The notes under the pieces were generated by a model, which saw nothing but the letters and a program-made list of their open reading frames with translations, was not told the origin of the DNA and searched no databases. From Cryptomeria japonica (Eukaryota > Streptophyta > Pinopsida > Cupressales > Cupressaceae): a DNA stretch of 64,000 nt. Positions 1 through 11,640 of the stretch are shown here, one piece after another. Location of the stretch: positions 660,402,438 to 660,466,437 of the forward strand of contig NC_081414.1 of assembly GCF_030272615.1 (NCBI RefSeq). Reading direction: 5' to 3'. The translations under genes and the position numbers were made by a program. The first letter of the stretch is position 1. Every line of letters starts with the position of its first letter.

Positions 1-1730
1 TGCTTCCTCAATCTCCATTTGATCCTTATCATCCATATGTTCATAATAATGTTGGATATTACTCAAAATTCAATCTTTAGTTATTTGATCTATTAATTCA
101 GCAACTAAGAGAAGAGGAGTGACCTCAATACTCTTACAGGATTCGAGAGCTATATCTAATTCTGATTTCTTCTTCTTGCAGAGAGTAGAAGTAGATTCTT
201 TAATCGATTTCCTCTCCTTCAAAATTTTCTTAGGGGCTACCAGAGGAGTGACCTTCACTTTCTATACCATTTCTTCCACAAGCTTCTTCCTTTGTATCCC
301 GATGTATGTCTGGGCAATCAAGTTGGGGGCACAACATCAGTATCAGAACAAGATTTAATAGGAGCAATATAAGTTTCTGGTTTCTTCCTCTTCAGTATAC
401 CCTTGTCGATTGTTGCTATCAGTGGATTTTGAACTGCTGCTAGGGATGATCCTTCTGCCAATCCAATGATCTTCTTGATTTCAGAGGACATCTTCTCCAC
501 AACTTCCCCATCCTTTTTGATTTTTCCTTCCCTTTTCTTCTGACTGAAACCTATCTAAACTTTAGATTCCTTTTGCTTTGTTGTCCCAAAGGTTTTCTCA
601 GTTTTATCAACCGGGGCATCAATCAGAGTCTTGGCATATAAATCCAAGATCTCGACATCAACCTCATAACCCATCTCAGTGATCCAGATCTTTCATGGTT
701 GCACTCCTTCCATCAATGTTTCATCCTTCTTAACCATAAAGCAAATTTTAGTAGAGTACTTATCAACAATATGTTTCTGCACTCTCTCTCTTTTCTTCAT
801 AGCCTTCTGAAATGATTTGAAATAACCCCATAGAATGGAGTCTCTCTCCTTGTCCTATCCTAAACCTCTTATATCATTATTTATTTTATTTCCTACCGAC
901 ATATCAAATGCCCATTGAGTTTTACCAGATCCTGATAACTCATTCAAAAATAAAAGCATCAAGCAAACAACAAGATTACCATACCAAAAAACACCTATCT
1001 TTTTACCCTTAATCTTCCCTAGGTTTAAAATAAGTTCTTCACACATCCATTGACAAAGATCACACCTATCAATTCCTTTGACCATCTGATGAGCACAGTA
1101 AATGCATGAACTAGAAACAGAGTTCAATTGGTTTGATTGGGTTACCTTGTAATCGATGATCATGCTTGCAAATTGAACAATTTTGTCTCGCATAGTGCTT
1201 ATCCTCATTGACCGGTTGTCAAAAGTTGCACTAGTTAACTTCTCAACCTCATTGTTAGGTATTTTCTTCCTTCTGAAAGTCTAACCAGTTTGGGGAAAAT
1301 CGGTGATTGCACAAATAGCCTCCTTGGTGATTTTGTAGGGTCGTTCCAACCATATGAAATCCTCATAGACACGGCTCAGTACATATTGGATCATTTCATC
1401 TTCAAATTCTAGCATCTCCAAAATGTTTGTGAAACCCTGATCATTCAGAATTTGAAATTCTGGTTTCATCAATCTCCTCCTATCCAACAGATTTGTCATG
1501 TACATTGTTTTGATCTCAACTAAACCTAAATCCTCCAGAGTGCAGTGGATATATGCACAAACATATTCAACATACAGAACTTCATCTGGAACCCTAGAAA
1601 ATGTGTCGATTGAATCATCAACCTTCACAATCTGAGGGCATTGCATGAAAATCGGGCATGGACAATCCTTGATGTCAACAACAACAGGGGTAGCCACATC
1701 TATTGGAGCGGAAGTAGATCCAAAAGCCAT
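1..1730 (-). pseudogene. E2 ORF2, unrecognised accessory protein (N-terminal part)
   Basis: The start is taken at the ATG at 1730, giving MAFGSTSAPID; E's ORF2 starts in the same way (MASASHSSSSAP). One reading frame runs from 1730 to about 318, broken by in-frame stops, then shifts frame and leaves the window. Shared landmarks with E ORF2 (24142-27415) are: an LERPYKIT / LERTHDIT segment; a NSV segment after a hydrophobic helix; a hydrophobic stretch near 950-1000 that begins YGNLVV (FGQLLF in E) and ends in G.G..QW..D; and MGYEV before a conserved SP/AP-LDAT or PVDKT patch. The layout of helices with a central hydrophobic strand vaguely recalls plant mobile-domain or 'putative plant transposon protein' families, but that is only a hypothesis. 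Function unknown. Confidence 0.6.
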
Positions 1731-2123
1731 TATAAACAAAAGATAGTCTGGAAACTGATAAAATACCTCATAACCTTTGTCGGTGAAAGTTCTTGAAAAT
1801 ATGCACCAAATGCATTGGAATTCGCTTGAAAATAATTTTGATCATCTTGAATCGCCTTAAACTCGCTCTTCTTTGTTCTACTTCACTCTGAATGTTGTAT
1901 GATCATAAATTAACCAACATTTCTCTTTTATTCTACAAAAAACCCTAATTTCTCAGTGACGTAAATGCGTGTCGGTCTATCATACCATATTCAAAAACCA
2001 TGACCTTAGTGTCGAGAAACCTTCAGACTGACTTCTCCAAGGTTTGAAACAAGCTTTTAGACCACTACCAGGGGTAACACAATATTTATCATTAATTTGC
2101 CTCCCCTAAGGCTAATGCCTTAG
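1731..2123 (-). promoter_or_regulatory. Spacer between E2 ORF1 and ORF2 with promoter-like motifs
   Basis: This 393-bp non-coding gap lies between the two genes. On the minus strand it holds TTAGGGTTT (plus-strand AAACCCTAA at 1940-1948, a plant telo-box type motif), followed by a TATA-like AATAAAAG near 1923-1931, then about 200 bp of leader to the ORF2 ATG. The matching gap in E (27416-27847) has the same motif order. Whether it drives transcription is inference. Confidence 0.35.
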
Positions 2124-3230
2124 TTACCGAATGAGTCTTCTGCAGGTGCGGGAACATTCTGCTTTGTTGGTTGAGTAACCTTTGATTGTCTTTGTCGGTT
2201 GATCTTGAGATTTCCTAACCCATTTCCTCTCATGCTCCTTCTGGATATAATCAACTTTTTGTTTTCCTTTTTCATCATTTCCTGCCGGATTGTTCTTGCT
2301 TCTGTAGAATTTAGCAATATGTCCTATTTTGTTGCATGCATAGCAAGTGACATTATTTTTCTGAATTGCCTTATTGTATCCTTGATCATTCCTTGACCTG
2401 CATTGATTAGCCATATGTCCAAACTTTCCACATGCATGACATCTCACATTTGCTCTACAATCTTTTTTCCTATGACCATACTTCTTACAATTTGAACACT
2501 AACTAGAAACTGCATTATTATCCTAATTTTCTCTATTTCTACAATGTCTTGCCATATGACCAATTTTATTGAAAACAAAACATCTACCATTGAATTTCTG
2601 GTTGACGAGTGGATTCTCCTTTTGACCGGTTGTTTCAACTTCATTTGCAGTACCAGAGCTTTCTCCTTGCTCAAATCCAAGACCTCTAATATTTGCCTTG
2701 CGCCTTTGATCCTTCAATAGTTCATCAAGCTTTGTAGAACTATCCTTGAACTTGTCTTTGTATTCATTTGCAATATCCAGGTCTCCTCTTAGGACTGTTA
2801 TCAACCTTTCCAACACCAACTTATTATTCTGAGATTGCACCAGTTCAGTTATCAACATGTCATTCTCATGTGCCAACCTAATGCATTCCTCAGATCTGTC
2901 TTTCAGAGATCTACCAAGATTTTCTTCATTCTTTTTCCGGTCTTCAATATCCTTGGACATTCTCATAGTTAAGGCTTGAATTTCATTCTTCATGACATTG
3001 TTCTCCTGACTCATCTTCTGACATTGTTCTTTAAGGGCATTCTTCTCTTCAACATCCTGATTTTGTAAAAGTTCGTTCCTTCTAGCTTGAGCAAATGACA
3101 ACCTCTCCTGTAGGATAAGAATGAATTCCTTTGAAGAGTTCAACTCATCTTGTAATTTCAATTTTTTTATCCTTTCAACATCATAGTCTTCAAGAGCTAC
3201 TTCAAGTTGTTTCTCCAGACTCATCTCCAT
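2124..3230 (-). pseudogene. E2 ORF1, Gag-like coiled-coil and zinc-knuckle protein
   Basis: From the ATG at 3230 one frame runs to 2124 with two in-frame stops near 2523 and 2500. Residues 1 to about 190 are a charged heptad-rich coiled coil (LEKQLEVALEDYD onwards). A linker with GLGFEQGESSGT follows; E has the equivalent GLGF and EGETSGT. Four CCHC knuckles come next: CFVFNKIGHMARHC (second Cys replaced by Phe), CSNCKKYGHRKKDC and CHACGKFGHMANQC (both intact), and CYACNKIGHIAKFY (last Cys replaced by Tyr). The likely role is RNA binding and particle assembly, as for retroelement nucleocapsids. The usual Copia Gag N-terminal (UBN2/DUF4219-like) motif is absent, unlike the Gag of Copia A at 19927. 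Confidence 0.7.
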
Positions 3231-3283
3231 GGATTCCGGATTTAGGATCTTCCTTAAGTTGTTAGACTTACTCCAAGGCACTA

Positions 3284-3296
3284 GGCTTTGATACCA
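3284..3296 (-). other. E2 primer-binding site
   Basis: On the minus strand TGGTATCAAAGCC begins two bases after the LTR end. It differs from the initiator-Met tRNA site TGGTATCAGAGC at one position. Its place fixes this LTR as the 5' LTR of a minus-strand element. Confidence 0.75.
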
Positions 3297-3298
3297 AT

Positions 3299-4241
3299 TG
3301 TTGGAATCCAAGAACACTGAGAGGGGGGGTGAATCAATGTTCTATCGGTAAGATAAATTTTAACCTTATTAAAAAATTGTTTCAGTAATCGGTAACCATA
3401 AAAAAATATAACAACAAGTACAAATAATGCCACCACAAGAATATAACCATAACACAAAGATTTATATGTGGAAAACCTCAAAGAGGAAAAACCACGGTGG
3501 GATTGGTGACCCACAATATCTATCCACTGGCCAAATGAATAAATATTACAATAGGGGCCTACACATGCAGGAAGGCCAAGAACCTAGAGCACACTTCTCA
3601 TCACCAAAAGGAGCCTCACTGACTACAAGCACCAAATATTGGTTTACAAACAAAATTTTGAACTCAAAGAATGTGTTTGTTATGCTGGATGATTTCCAGT
3701 TCAAGCACTGACTTTACCGGTTTCCACTGTGTCCTCCTTTACTGGTAACTTGCTATGCATCCCAAACCTTAAAACCAATAACCAAGACTGACTACAGAAT
3801 ATTATATTTGCATACAGTTGATCAATATTGTTTGCACTATATCACTATATCTCGCATCATAGGTATATCTATCAATATCATCATCATCATCATCATAATA
3901 TCCAAAATATCCTAACCGGCTAACTTAAATACCCTTCTCAAACATAAACATAAATGTCTTATGTCGGCTTACAATGATATTACAATTTATTTACATGTTG
4001 ACCTAGACAAAAATAAATACATTAAACTTCATGACCGATGTCGCTGATTGATACCATGTAGACCTGATGGATCAATCTCCTATGTTGGCCTCATGTACTG
4101 GTTCCTAGCTTGTCGGTTTCCCTGAATGTTGGTTGTCGAATCATGAATAGCGATGAGTATTGATTAAGTGTCCAACCCAAAATAATATGTGTTGCCATCA
4201 ATGACAACACAACTAAACCAAATGAGTGTCAATTGCCAACA
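3299..4241 (-). repeat. E2 5' LTR
   Basis: The LTR begins TGTTGG and ends CCAACA in plus coordinates (943 bp). The end was chosen from similarity to the LTR of E, which ends CATCAATGACAA ... GCCAACA; here the same CCATCAATGACAA block lies near 4193-4205. It also carries the Copia-type box of gapped GTGGTTTTTCC and GGTTTTCCACAT near 3465-3505. The second LTR is outside the window, so the outer boundary rests on this comparison only. Confidence 0.65.
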
Positions 4242-5000
4242 AGGTTACCGTGTTTTAGGTTTGATCTTTGATGAATAATGTAATGTAAACTCCCACCATC
4301 AAACACTTAGCTTTGTAGTCTATATACTTTTCAAGACATGGTATTTGGGTCAATTGAAGCCAATGCCATTTTATCTTTTTCACATGCATTAATTAAACTT
4401 CATCCTAATGTATGATTTGTAATGCATTTCATAGCTTTTGTTTGGTTTTGAAGAGTTGGTGATGCAAAACCTAGGACATTCTTTCCCAAGGACTAGGACA
4501 TGCACGGTATCAAAAGCCCTAGTCAGGCCAAAATAAAAGGAGGCTAAAGTATCATGGCTTGGTCCTGAGGAGTAAGGAGGATAAAATATGATACAACCCT
4601 CTGAGGGCTCAAAAAATTAGAAGGAAAAAAGGAAAAACAATGAGAAGGAGATTGAGGCACTAAAAGTTAACCCTAACAAAAGGAAATAGACAAGCAAACA
4701 AACAAGAAAAAAGGCAGAAGTGCAGATCTAAAAACCTTAACACCAAACCCCCGATCATCGATAGAGTATATACATGATATATGATTATAAATTTAATTGA
4801 TCAATGTAGATGAGGCACAAATTCAATCGCTATAGAGATCTTGAGGACTTTGGATATTCGATCTCCTAGTTTACAAAAATGAGTTCAAGATCTTCCATAT
4901 TTAGAGACAAATAGCCTACATAAGTAGGCTAACCACCTCATTAATTGCAGACAAGATTGGAGGTTGCAGGTTAAAGAGGCACCAACATCGAGGTTTAGGG

Positions 5001-5036
5001 GTCAAGTGTTCACTTGTCTCCAAGTGAACACTTGAC
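5001..5036. repeat. Perfect 16-bp stem, 4-nt loop inverted repeat
   Basis: GTCAAGTGTTCACTTG, loop TCTC, then its exact reverse complement. The stem has no mismatches although the surrounding DNA is old and non-coding. Confidence 0.9.
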
Positions 5037-5094
5037 ACCTAACACTTGATGCTCAAAAGAGGAAACAAAGTGGGGTCGAGGTTGAGATTCTAGG

Positions 5095-5116
5095 GTTCAC
5101 TTGGAAGCAAGTGAAC
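5095..5116. repeat. Perfect 9-bp stem inverted repeat sharing the upstream hairpin core
   Basis: GTTCACTTG, loop GAAG, CAAGTGAAC. The stem is a subset of the 5001-5036 stem, so the two hairpins are related. Confidence 0.85.
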
Positions 5117-5769
5117 AATGCTAGGTTGAAGCTCAACACTAATAAGAGAAAAAGGTAAGGCAAAGTTGGTGTTAGGGGTGAGATGTTCTCCATCTCAAAG
5201 GTGAAAGATTAACAACTAAAGTTTGAATCCCAAATCCAAAAGCAAAGAAAAAACAAAGACAAAAGGATAAATAGAGAAACAAAGGAAAAAACACTAAGGG
5301 GTAGAACCCTTAGGGGAACAAGGAAGGCAAAAGAGGGGGACTGGGGGTCACCATTTCCCCAAGTGGAAAAGTGGGGCATGAACGTGAGGCACACCAAATA
5401 GCCACCAAACAAAGGGAGATGCTCCTCGCATTTCTTCATCAATGAATGTAGTTATGGAATCATATTATAGCATTTGCCTATAAATTTTAGTTGATCATTA
5501 AACAATGATTTTTTGATAGCAGAAAGAAATGTGTAACCCAACACATAATGTGATATCAAGTACACTTTGTGCACCTTATAACTACATATTATTAGAGCCT
5601 ATGGAATTCAATTTAAGTTATGTTTTTAGCATAATTTTCTTTACACAAGGTTAATGCTACTCAATATAGGGGACTCAAAGGAAGCCTATTTTGCTTGACT
5701 CAATCTAATTTGGATATTGTATTTGTAATTTTCTTTTGGAAACCTTACAAAGTCATTAGGAAGCCACCA

Positions 5770-6960
5770 TGAGGATGTTGTGATACAAGGGCATTACTCA
5801 TTTTGTGATATTGTCTTATAGAGATGACAAAGAGATCATATAGCAGTGTGGATTGAGTAGGAAACATAAATAAAAATTATATTATTAGATATGTACTTCA
5901 TCTTAATTTATCTTAATTATATAGTTCTATAAGAAAATATAGGTCATTTATCGCTAAATTATTGAGGTAGCGTTTTGAGTAATGAATGTTGCACATTATA
6001 TAGGTTGGATTTGTAATTTCAATATTTTTGCCCATGTTAAAATAATATAAACATGTGGTTCATCCAAATTATATCCAATAAGCCATTTTTAAAAGCATGT
6101 TAGGTATTATATTTGTGAAGGCAGATGATCAACTTACAAGCATCTGTAATGAAGCATTATGTTGAAGTAAAGTGAAGTGATATGTTAGATTACAACACAT
6201 AATTGGGATGTTACACATTATCATTAAGAAAATATATAGATCTTTATTTTTTTCCGAGGCTATGCTTGATACTACCTTATTTTCACCTTTAAACACTTTG
6301 TCAACAAGAAAAGCAACTACTCAACTCATGAAAGAACCACTTATCAAATAAAAAATCACATGTATCCTCTACCAACATTAAGACAAGGAATTCCATTCAA
6401 CTAATGAACAAACAATTATTCTTTTATACCATATATTTAAATAAACTCTATTTTCTAATTTAAAATAAAAATAATATAAAAATCAAATGAATGTGGACCA
6501 CATAAGCTCCAAAGATATTTGAAGATGCAAATCCTTTAAATAAAACCCAATGATTTGTGGCCATGAAAGACAACCTAAATGCACGGAATTAATAACATAT
6601 AATTTTATTAACATCACATATTACGCAGCAAAAACGTAATCAATATAATATAATAATAATTATTTATTCAATATAATATAATAATAATTGTAATAATAAC
6701 CTGTATGGTAGGTCGTCGAGAGAGATGTGGCATATTGAACAAAATTCTTTTATTATTATTTTTTATTTTCAGTTTATAATGCAATCTTCGTGGCCATCAA
6801 AAGTATATATATTTATTTTTTATTAAGTCTATGTTTTCTTTGTGAGGGATAAAATGAAACACGTCGGTCTTTAGCTAGTCTCTCCTATGGTAGGAATTAT
6901 ATTTTTTAAATATTGGCATCCTTTTGTCATGACAAGTATAGTAATAATTAACATTTGTTA
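5770..6960 (+). repeat. Diverged duplicated segment, copy 1
   Basis: Collinear with about 14010-15240. Shared anchors include a GATTGAGTAGGA / GATTAAGTAGGA block, TTGAGGTAG.GTTTTGAGT, GCATCT followed by GTTGAAGT, ACATTATCATTAA, CACATATTACGCAGCAAA, GTGGCCATCAA, GGGATAAAATGAAACACGTC and ATGGTAGGAATT. Copy edges are approximate. Both copies are non-coding, and I recognise no element type in them. Confidence 0.7.
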
Positions 6961-7162
6961 GGGCTTTTATGGTATCTTCTAGCTATTAAAAGTATTTATT
7001 TTTAAAAACTAATATTAATATAATTTTTTAATCTTGTTTCATCTATAAAGTTTTGAAATTAGGGATTTTATGGTATCTTCTAAGTATTAAAAGTATTTAT
7101 TTTTAAAAACTAATATTAATGTAATTTTTTAATCATGTTTCATCTATAAAGTTTTGAACTAA
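6961..7162 (+). repeat. Two-copy 101-bp tandem repeat
   Basis: The unit begins GGGCTTTTATGGTATCTTCT at 6961 and GGGATTTTATGGTATCTTCT at 7062. The copies differ at only a few positions, so the duplication is younger than the surrounding sequence. Confidence 0.9.
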
Positions 7163-10006
7163 TAATATTTAGGATAATATAAAGAAATGTCATATTTTAA
7201 CAAGAATACATAAATATTATTAATCATTGATTTTAATTTAAAGTTATAAATTGGTTAGTCAATAGAATTTAGGTATAGTAGAATATTGCATGTTTCACAT
7301 TTTTTTGTCTTATATTAACTTTAGTCTTATTGATAAATATGTTGTCTTAATACATCATTTAAAAATTATGATTCATAAGTTGACAAAATCTTTTTTTAAC
7401 GTCTACTTTAATCAACATATCTTCACTGATCTAGACTCGATTCCTAACCTATTTATTTTCCTATCTTGGATGTGATTGTAAACATGGGTGGAGTCACTAA
7501 TGTGAATTTTTCCACCTCGATCAATATGTAATTTCACATTTTGCATGTTTTTGGCAAGAAGGACAAACGAATAAGTTTTTTTTTAAGTCAACTAATCAAT
7601 TATAGTTTTAAACCTCTCTTGCAAGCTACATGTGTTCCATTTTCATTTTAGATTTCAGCCTTTGCAAAATGTATCAAGAATCCTAGCTCAAGGGAACTTT
7701 TGGGCAACATTTGAATCATTTATTTCACCATTTCTTAATACACTTTAAGTGTTTGATAATATAAAAATATCCTCTTTAGGTAGTATTTTGGTGCCATTTA
7801 TGTAATACTTGTTATAGGTCTTTATGTGATTTAGATTTTCTCACCTTTTGTGGTTCTCATGACTAAATGTTGATTTGTATGGTTTGTTTTCGAATTCCTT
7901 CCAATATGGGTAGAGAAGATACCTCCATCCATGCACAAATACTTGGGATCCCATGACTCTATTGTGTTTCAATGTGCATTTGGCAATCTAACTTGGTCTT
8001 TGACATTTGGAAGGTATTTCTCAAACCCCTTGTGTAATGTGTTTCAAATAACCTAGGAGGGGTGTGGGTGGAGGTCCAAGCTAGTATTTGTGTAGGTAGA
8101 AAATAATGTTGAACCACCTAATATATAGGTTTTTATGCATAGTAAATAGGGGTTTGAATTTGTAAATGTAACTTGTGTTGGAACACTATCTTGTCTTGGT
8201 ACAATTTTGTAAGAAGTATCCTATGGTAGTGATTAAATACCAAGACATCCTCAAATCCTTCAATTCCTATATGCCTTTTAATAGGCTAGGCTATCCTATA
8301 ACATGATTTAAAGTTATTTTAATAGAATGTGTGAATATGTTGGATTATTTTTAGATCTTTAAAGGCATATAATGTATATTACAATAGTAGATTGCACGAT
8401 ATGTAATAAACATTATAAATTATTAGCCTAAAAGGTGTCTCAACTACTCCTAATGTTGAGTATATGAAGAATACAAGAGGGAGTTACACTTATTCAACAA
8501 CTTATAATGTGTGTTACAATAAACTATAACGCATCTTTCAATGGATATATTGAATCCAAAATAAAATATCAAGTTCGGTGAGTAGTTTGTGATGTATTTA
8601 TGATAGGTGAAAGGAATATATTCTTTTTAGCATGTGAACTCATCTTGGGATTTGGATGCCATTTTATTTGGTGGTTTTAGTTCATATTTCTATAATTATT
8701 AGTTGTTGTTTTTGTGTACTACATATATTTATCAATTCTTGTTGAATATAGTGTTGTCATTGATGTCAAGGTGATTGGTTCATGTCAGATTGTTTGATAA
8801 TAATGTAGGATGGAATCTATTGATGCTAATATCTTGGATAGGTCTCTTGCAAAGTGTTAATGTTATCAGAGTGTATGAGTGGCATTTGTTCTTGTATGTC
8901 TAGTGTATTTGCAATTGCCTAGAAGTGTCTGCATTGAGTTTCTGAGGGCTGTTGGTCAAAGGTTGTATGTGTATTGAGTTACATTATCAATATTTTTTAT
9001 ACCATATTCTATATTAGTTGAGCATTCTAGCTTGCAGTTTCAAAGATAAGTAAGGCTAGACACAAAGACATATTCCTAAGTTTCAATTTTTTTCTCCAAT
9101 ATACAAAAAGTTAGAGATGATAAAGTGTTCATAGTGCTAGTTCATTGACTATACAAAAAGTTATGTTGGAGGACATGTGTGAAGATAGTTTGGAACTAGA
9201 TGAGTTTGTTTTTGGAAACACACAATATGTTCTTACTTTTGTTATAATCTTTTGGAATTAGGACCAAGGAGACTACATTTTTCACATTGTTTGAATTAAG
9301 GAATTCATCCTTGGCCAACTTGTGGACTTTGCAATTGGATCTAGGTCAACATAAATATGTAAATAATATTATAATACATATATATTACCAATCAGGCTTC
9401 ATTTCAATTGTGGAAGTTAAGTATGTGATTGTATAAGGGTTGATTTTTATATGGTGAGATAAAGTGAAGGTGTTGAACATATGTTGCAAAGTGTGCAAAC
9501 TAAAATCAATTAAGAGAAATAATGAAGTTTGAATTTTTGAAGGTCTGCATGACATATCTTTTTTATTTCCTATATCTACTTTATATTTTAGGTTGGTGTC
9601 TCATAGTCTGAGTTGGTGCTCAACTCTTTTTATTAGGGGATTGTGTCTCCTATAGGTTGGTGCTAGCAAATCAGTTTAGGAATTGGTGTCTCCTTCTTAG
9701 GTTGAAATTTTTATGAGTTGGTCCATGAAAAACTATTATAGGTTTATTATTATTTTGTGAGGCTAGATTTGGTAGTAGATCCAAGCAGATATTCTCATTT
9801 TGGTTTTCTCTCCTTCTAGGCTTCTACATATATCTAGTGTTCTCTTGTGTTGATGTGTGAATGTGATTATCTTTTCAATGTTATTTTGATGATATTATGA
9901 GTTGCTGTAAGAGTAGTAATCTTTCTCTATGTTTGATTATTTGGAGTAAAATTTGTATATTCCAATTCACCTTCCCTCTCAATATATATGTGTGCATAAA
10001 AAATCT
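7163..10006. other. Non-coding stretch, possible decayed LTR pieces
   Basis: I see no gene. Near 8750-8772 the phrase TGTTGTCATTGATGTCAA matches the U3 start region of Copia A (18841-18858), so an old LTR fragment may lie around 8.7-9.0 kb. The rest shows nothing I can identify. Confidence 0.35.
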
Positions 10007-10020
10007 TAAGGGGGAGATTT
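10007..10020 (+). other. Polypurine tract before an LTR
   Basis: TAAGGGGGAGATTT sits immediately before a TGAAACG sequence at 10021. It resembles the AAAGGGGGAGAT tract of Copia A at 32167-32178. It marks the end of an otherwise decayed plus-strand element. Confidence 0.5.
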
Positions 10021-10509
10021 TGAAACGAATTTGTAAGTACTATTTGTATACACCTAAAAATGGTTTGAAGATAATTAATTAAATAAGAAATTATTTAATT
10101 AATCACTCTTCCTAATTTAATTGAATTCATTAGGCAATTTGATCAAATTCTCCCTTTCATCTACTTATTAATAAATCTAAGGATTTATTTAATAAGTTCA
10201 TTTCAATAGTCCCCTTTGATTAATTAATTCAAATTAATTAATCTTCCCCCCACTTCAATCAATTCTTCTAATCCCCTAATTAATTAAAACAAATCAATTT
10301 ATGAGTTGTTGAGAATTAATTAGTCTTTTCCTATTATTTGAATTTTTAAATTCAAACTACCCACATGCCTCCTAAGTTCTAGCCACCTAACCTAACCATC
10401 CCTCTAACCTAACTCGTTCCACCTAACCTTGGGTTTAACTGACCCTATCCTATCTTGCACATTCTAACCTCCTTATCCTAACCTCCTATGGTGTGGATAT
10501 TTCCTTCTT

Positions 10510-10539
10510 GAGACATGTGGCACTTTGGCCACATGTCTC
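10510..10539. repeat. 11-bp perfect inverted repeat
   Basis: GAGACATGTGG, 8-nt spacer, CCACATGTCTC. It lies about 180 bp upstream of the TATA motif at 10716. Confidence 0.85.
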
Positions 10540-10576
10540 CTGTCTTGAACACTTGCCCTTTTATGAGCAAGGCTCC

Positions 10577-10611
10577 TTGACACTTGTCACCACATAGATG
10601 ACAAGTGTCAA
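10577..10611. repeat. 13-bp perfect inverted repeat
   Basis: TTGACACTTGTCA, 9-nt spacer, TGACAAGTGTCAA. A half-site TTGACACTTGTCA recurs in the LTR-like block near 56184, also upstream of a TATAAATA. Confidence 0.85.
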
Positions 10612-10715
10612 ATCCTCCAACATCTTCTCCAACCTCCTCCAATTTCACCCTTGATATCTTCAGACTCAATCTTGACCATTGATTCCTACCACCTCACCCT
10701 TGGCCTTGGAAATCC

Positions 10716-10723
10716 TATAAATA
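10716..10723 (+). promoter_or_regulatory. TATA box in putative LTR
   Basis: CCTATAAATA about 100 bp downstream of the inverted repeats. The placement is typical of an LTR U3 promoter. The same CCTATAAATA occurs at 56294-56303. Confidence 0.45.
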
Positions 10724-11230
10724 TCTCCCATTTCGGAGCAATAAGGATCCCATCTCATTATCAATTTAGGCATTGTTACTATAGGCATATAATTTGAGCA
10801 TTATTATTATAGGCAATTGCATTAGCTTAATTTGATCATTTTTTAGCATAATTGTTGAATCATGTAGCTTCTTAATCAATCTCTTTTCTATCTTAATTGC
10901 ATCATCATCATAGCTTAATCATGTGTATAATTAGCTTAATTAGTCTCTTGGATCAATCTAGCATAATCAATCTCATCTTTGCATATCATTATCATTTCAA
11001 ATCCTTCATCTAGGTGTAGTCAAGTCACTAGGATTGCTTATCTAGATCTGAGAGCAAATCCATACTCGCATCTCTTAGGAGGCGATAGGTCGCTTTGTCA
11101 TGGTTCATCTTTGTTTGCTTATTATTTGCTAACCATGCTTGTAATGATCTATTGAGTGTTTGTGTTGTAGTTGCAGGTATCACACTTCGCAGACACGACA
11201 CTATTATGCTACCAAAATTACTCCAAATCT

Positions 11231-11640
11231 TTATTTGGTGATAAGGCTTTCTCTACAAGTGTATCATAACTATTTTTAGTTTACTAAATAATACATTGGG
11301 CTACTTTGGAGTTCAAGGTTTTTCTCCCAAAGGGGTTCTCTCCAAATACACCTATGTTGTGGTATGATTGTGTTTATGTTCATATATTATTCTCCATTTA
11401 TAATTGTAAGGATTTTAAAAAATTTATAATGTTCTCCTCTAAAATTATTTTAGGAATTTTTTCCCTCATTCCTCACTTACTTTCATTTGGTATTAGATCT
11501 TGGGCAACTCAAATTCTAAACATTGGGTAGAGGGTTTTTAATACTAATATTTATTTTAGTGAGATCTAACATAAAAGGGTTTGATCTTATTGCAAGAAGA
11601 AATGAAAAAGAACATCTTAAATATAAATTAAAAAATCGGT
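11231..11640 (+). repeat. Decayed Copia-type LTR end and primer site
   Basis: GGTTTTTCTCCCAAAGGGGTTCTCTCC near 11318-11345 matches the conserved box found near the 3' end of the Copia LTRs in this window. A degenerate primer site TGGTATTAGATC follows at 11488-11499. No coding sequence survives after it. Confidence 0.35.

Larger units (their letters stand above)
1..4241 (-). mobile_element. E2: two-gene, pol-less LTR retroelement, partial (5' LTR plus internal region)
   Basis: Read on the minus strand this is a 5' LTR (4241-3299), a primer-binding site, ORF1 (coiled coil plus zinc knuckles) and ORF2, which continues past the left edge. No protease, RT, RNase H or integrase motif is visible in the 3.3 kb of internal sequence present. 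The 3' LTR and target-site duplication lie outside the window. The same two-gene order occurs in element E at 22645-30365. E2 and E proteins are alignable but diverged and their LTRs differ, so they are separate families rather than recent copies. Pol could in principle lie off the left edge, but in E the whole internal region is visible and lacks it. Confidence 0.8.
4242..5769. other. Non-coding stretch with two perfect hairpins
   Basis: I find no coding sequence or element boundary here. The notable content is a 36-nt perfect inverted repeat at 5001-5036 and a related 22-nt one at 5095-5116, both built on GTTCACTTG/CAAGTGAAC. A weaker GAGATG/CATCTC hairpin lies near 5181-5197. Confidence 0.5.
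10021..11230 (+). repeat. Putative LTR with TATA box and palindromic U3
   Basis: Starts TGAAACG after the polypurine tract. It contains an AT palindrome (10074-10103), two perfect GC-richer inverted repeats (10510-10539 and 10577-10611) and TATAAATA at 10716-10723. An LTR-like block at about 55.35-56.75 kb has the same module order. The right edge is uncertain: a GGTTTTTCTCCC Copia-type box (about 11318) and a PBS-like TGGTATTAGATC (11488-11499) lie further on and may belong to this LTR or to a second remnant. Confidence 0.45.

Noticed and set aside
1281-1739. A host gene at the left edge
   Set aside because: It is flanked by a retroelement Gag-like gene, primer site and LTR on the same strand, and its relative in E lies between paired LTRs, so it belongs to the element.
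11306-11530. 74-codon plus-strand open frame as a possible small membrane protein
   Set aside because: It overlaps the Copia-type GGTTTTTCTCCC LTR box and a primer-site-like sequence, so it is better read as decayed LTR.
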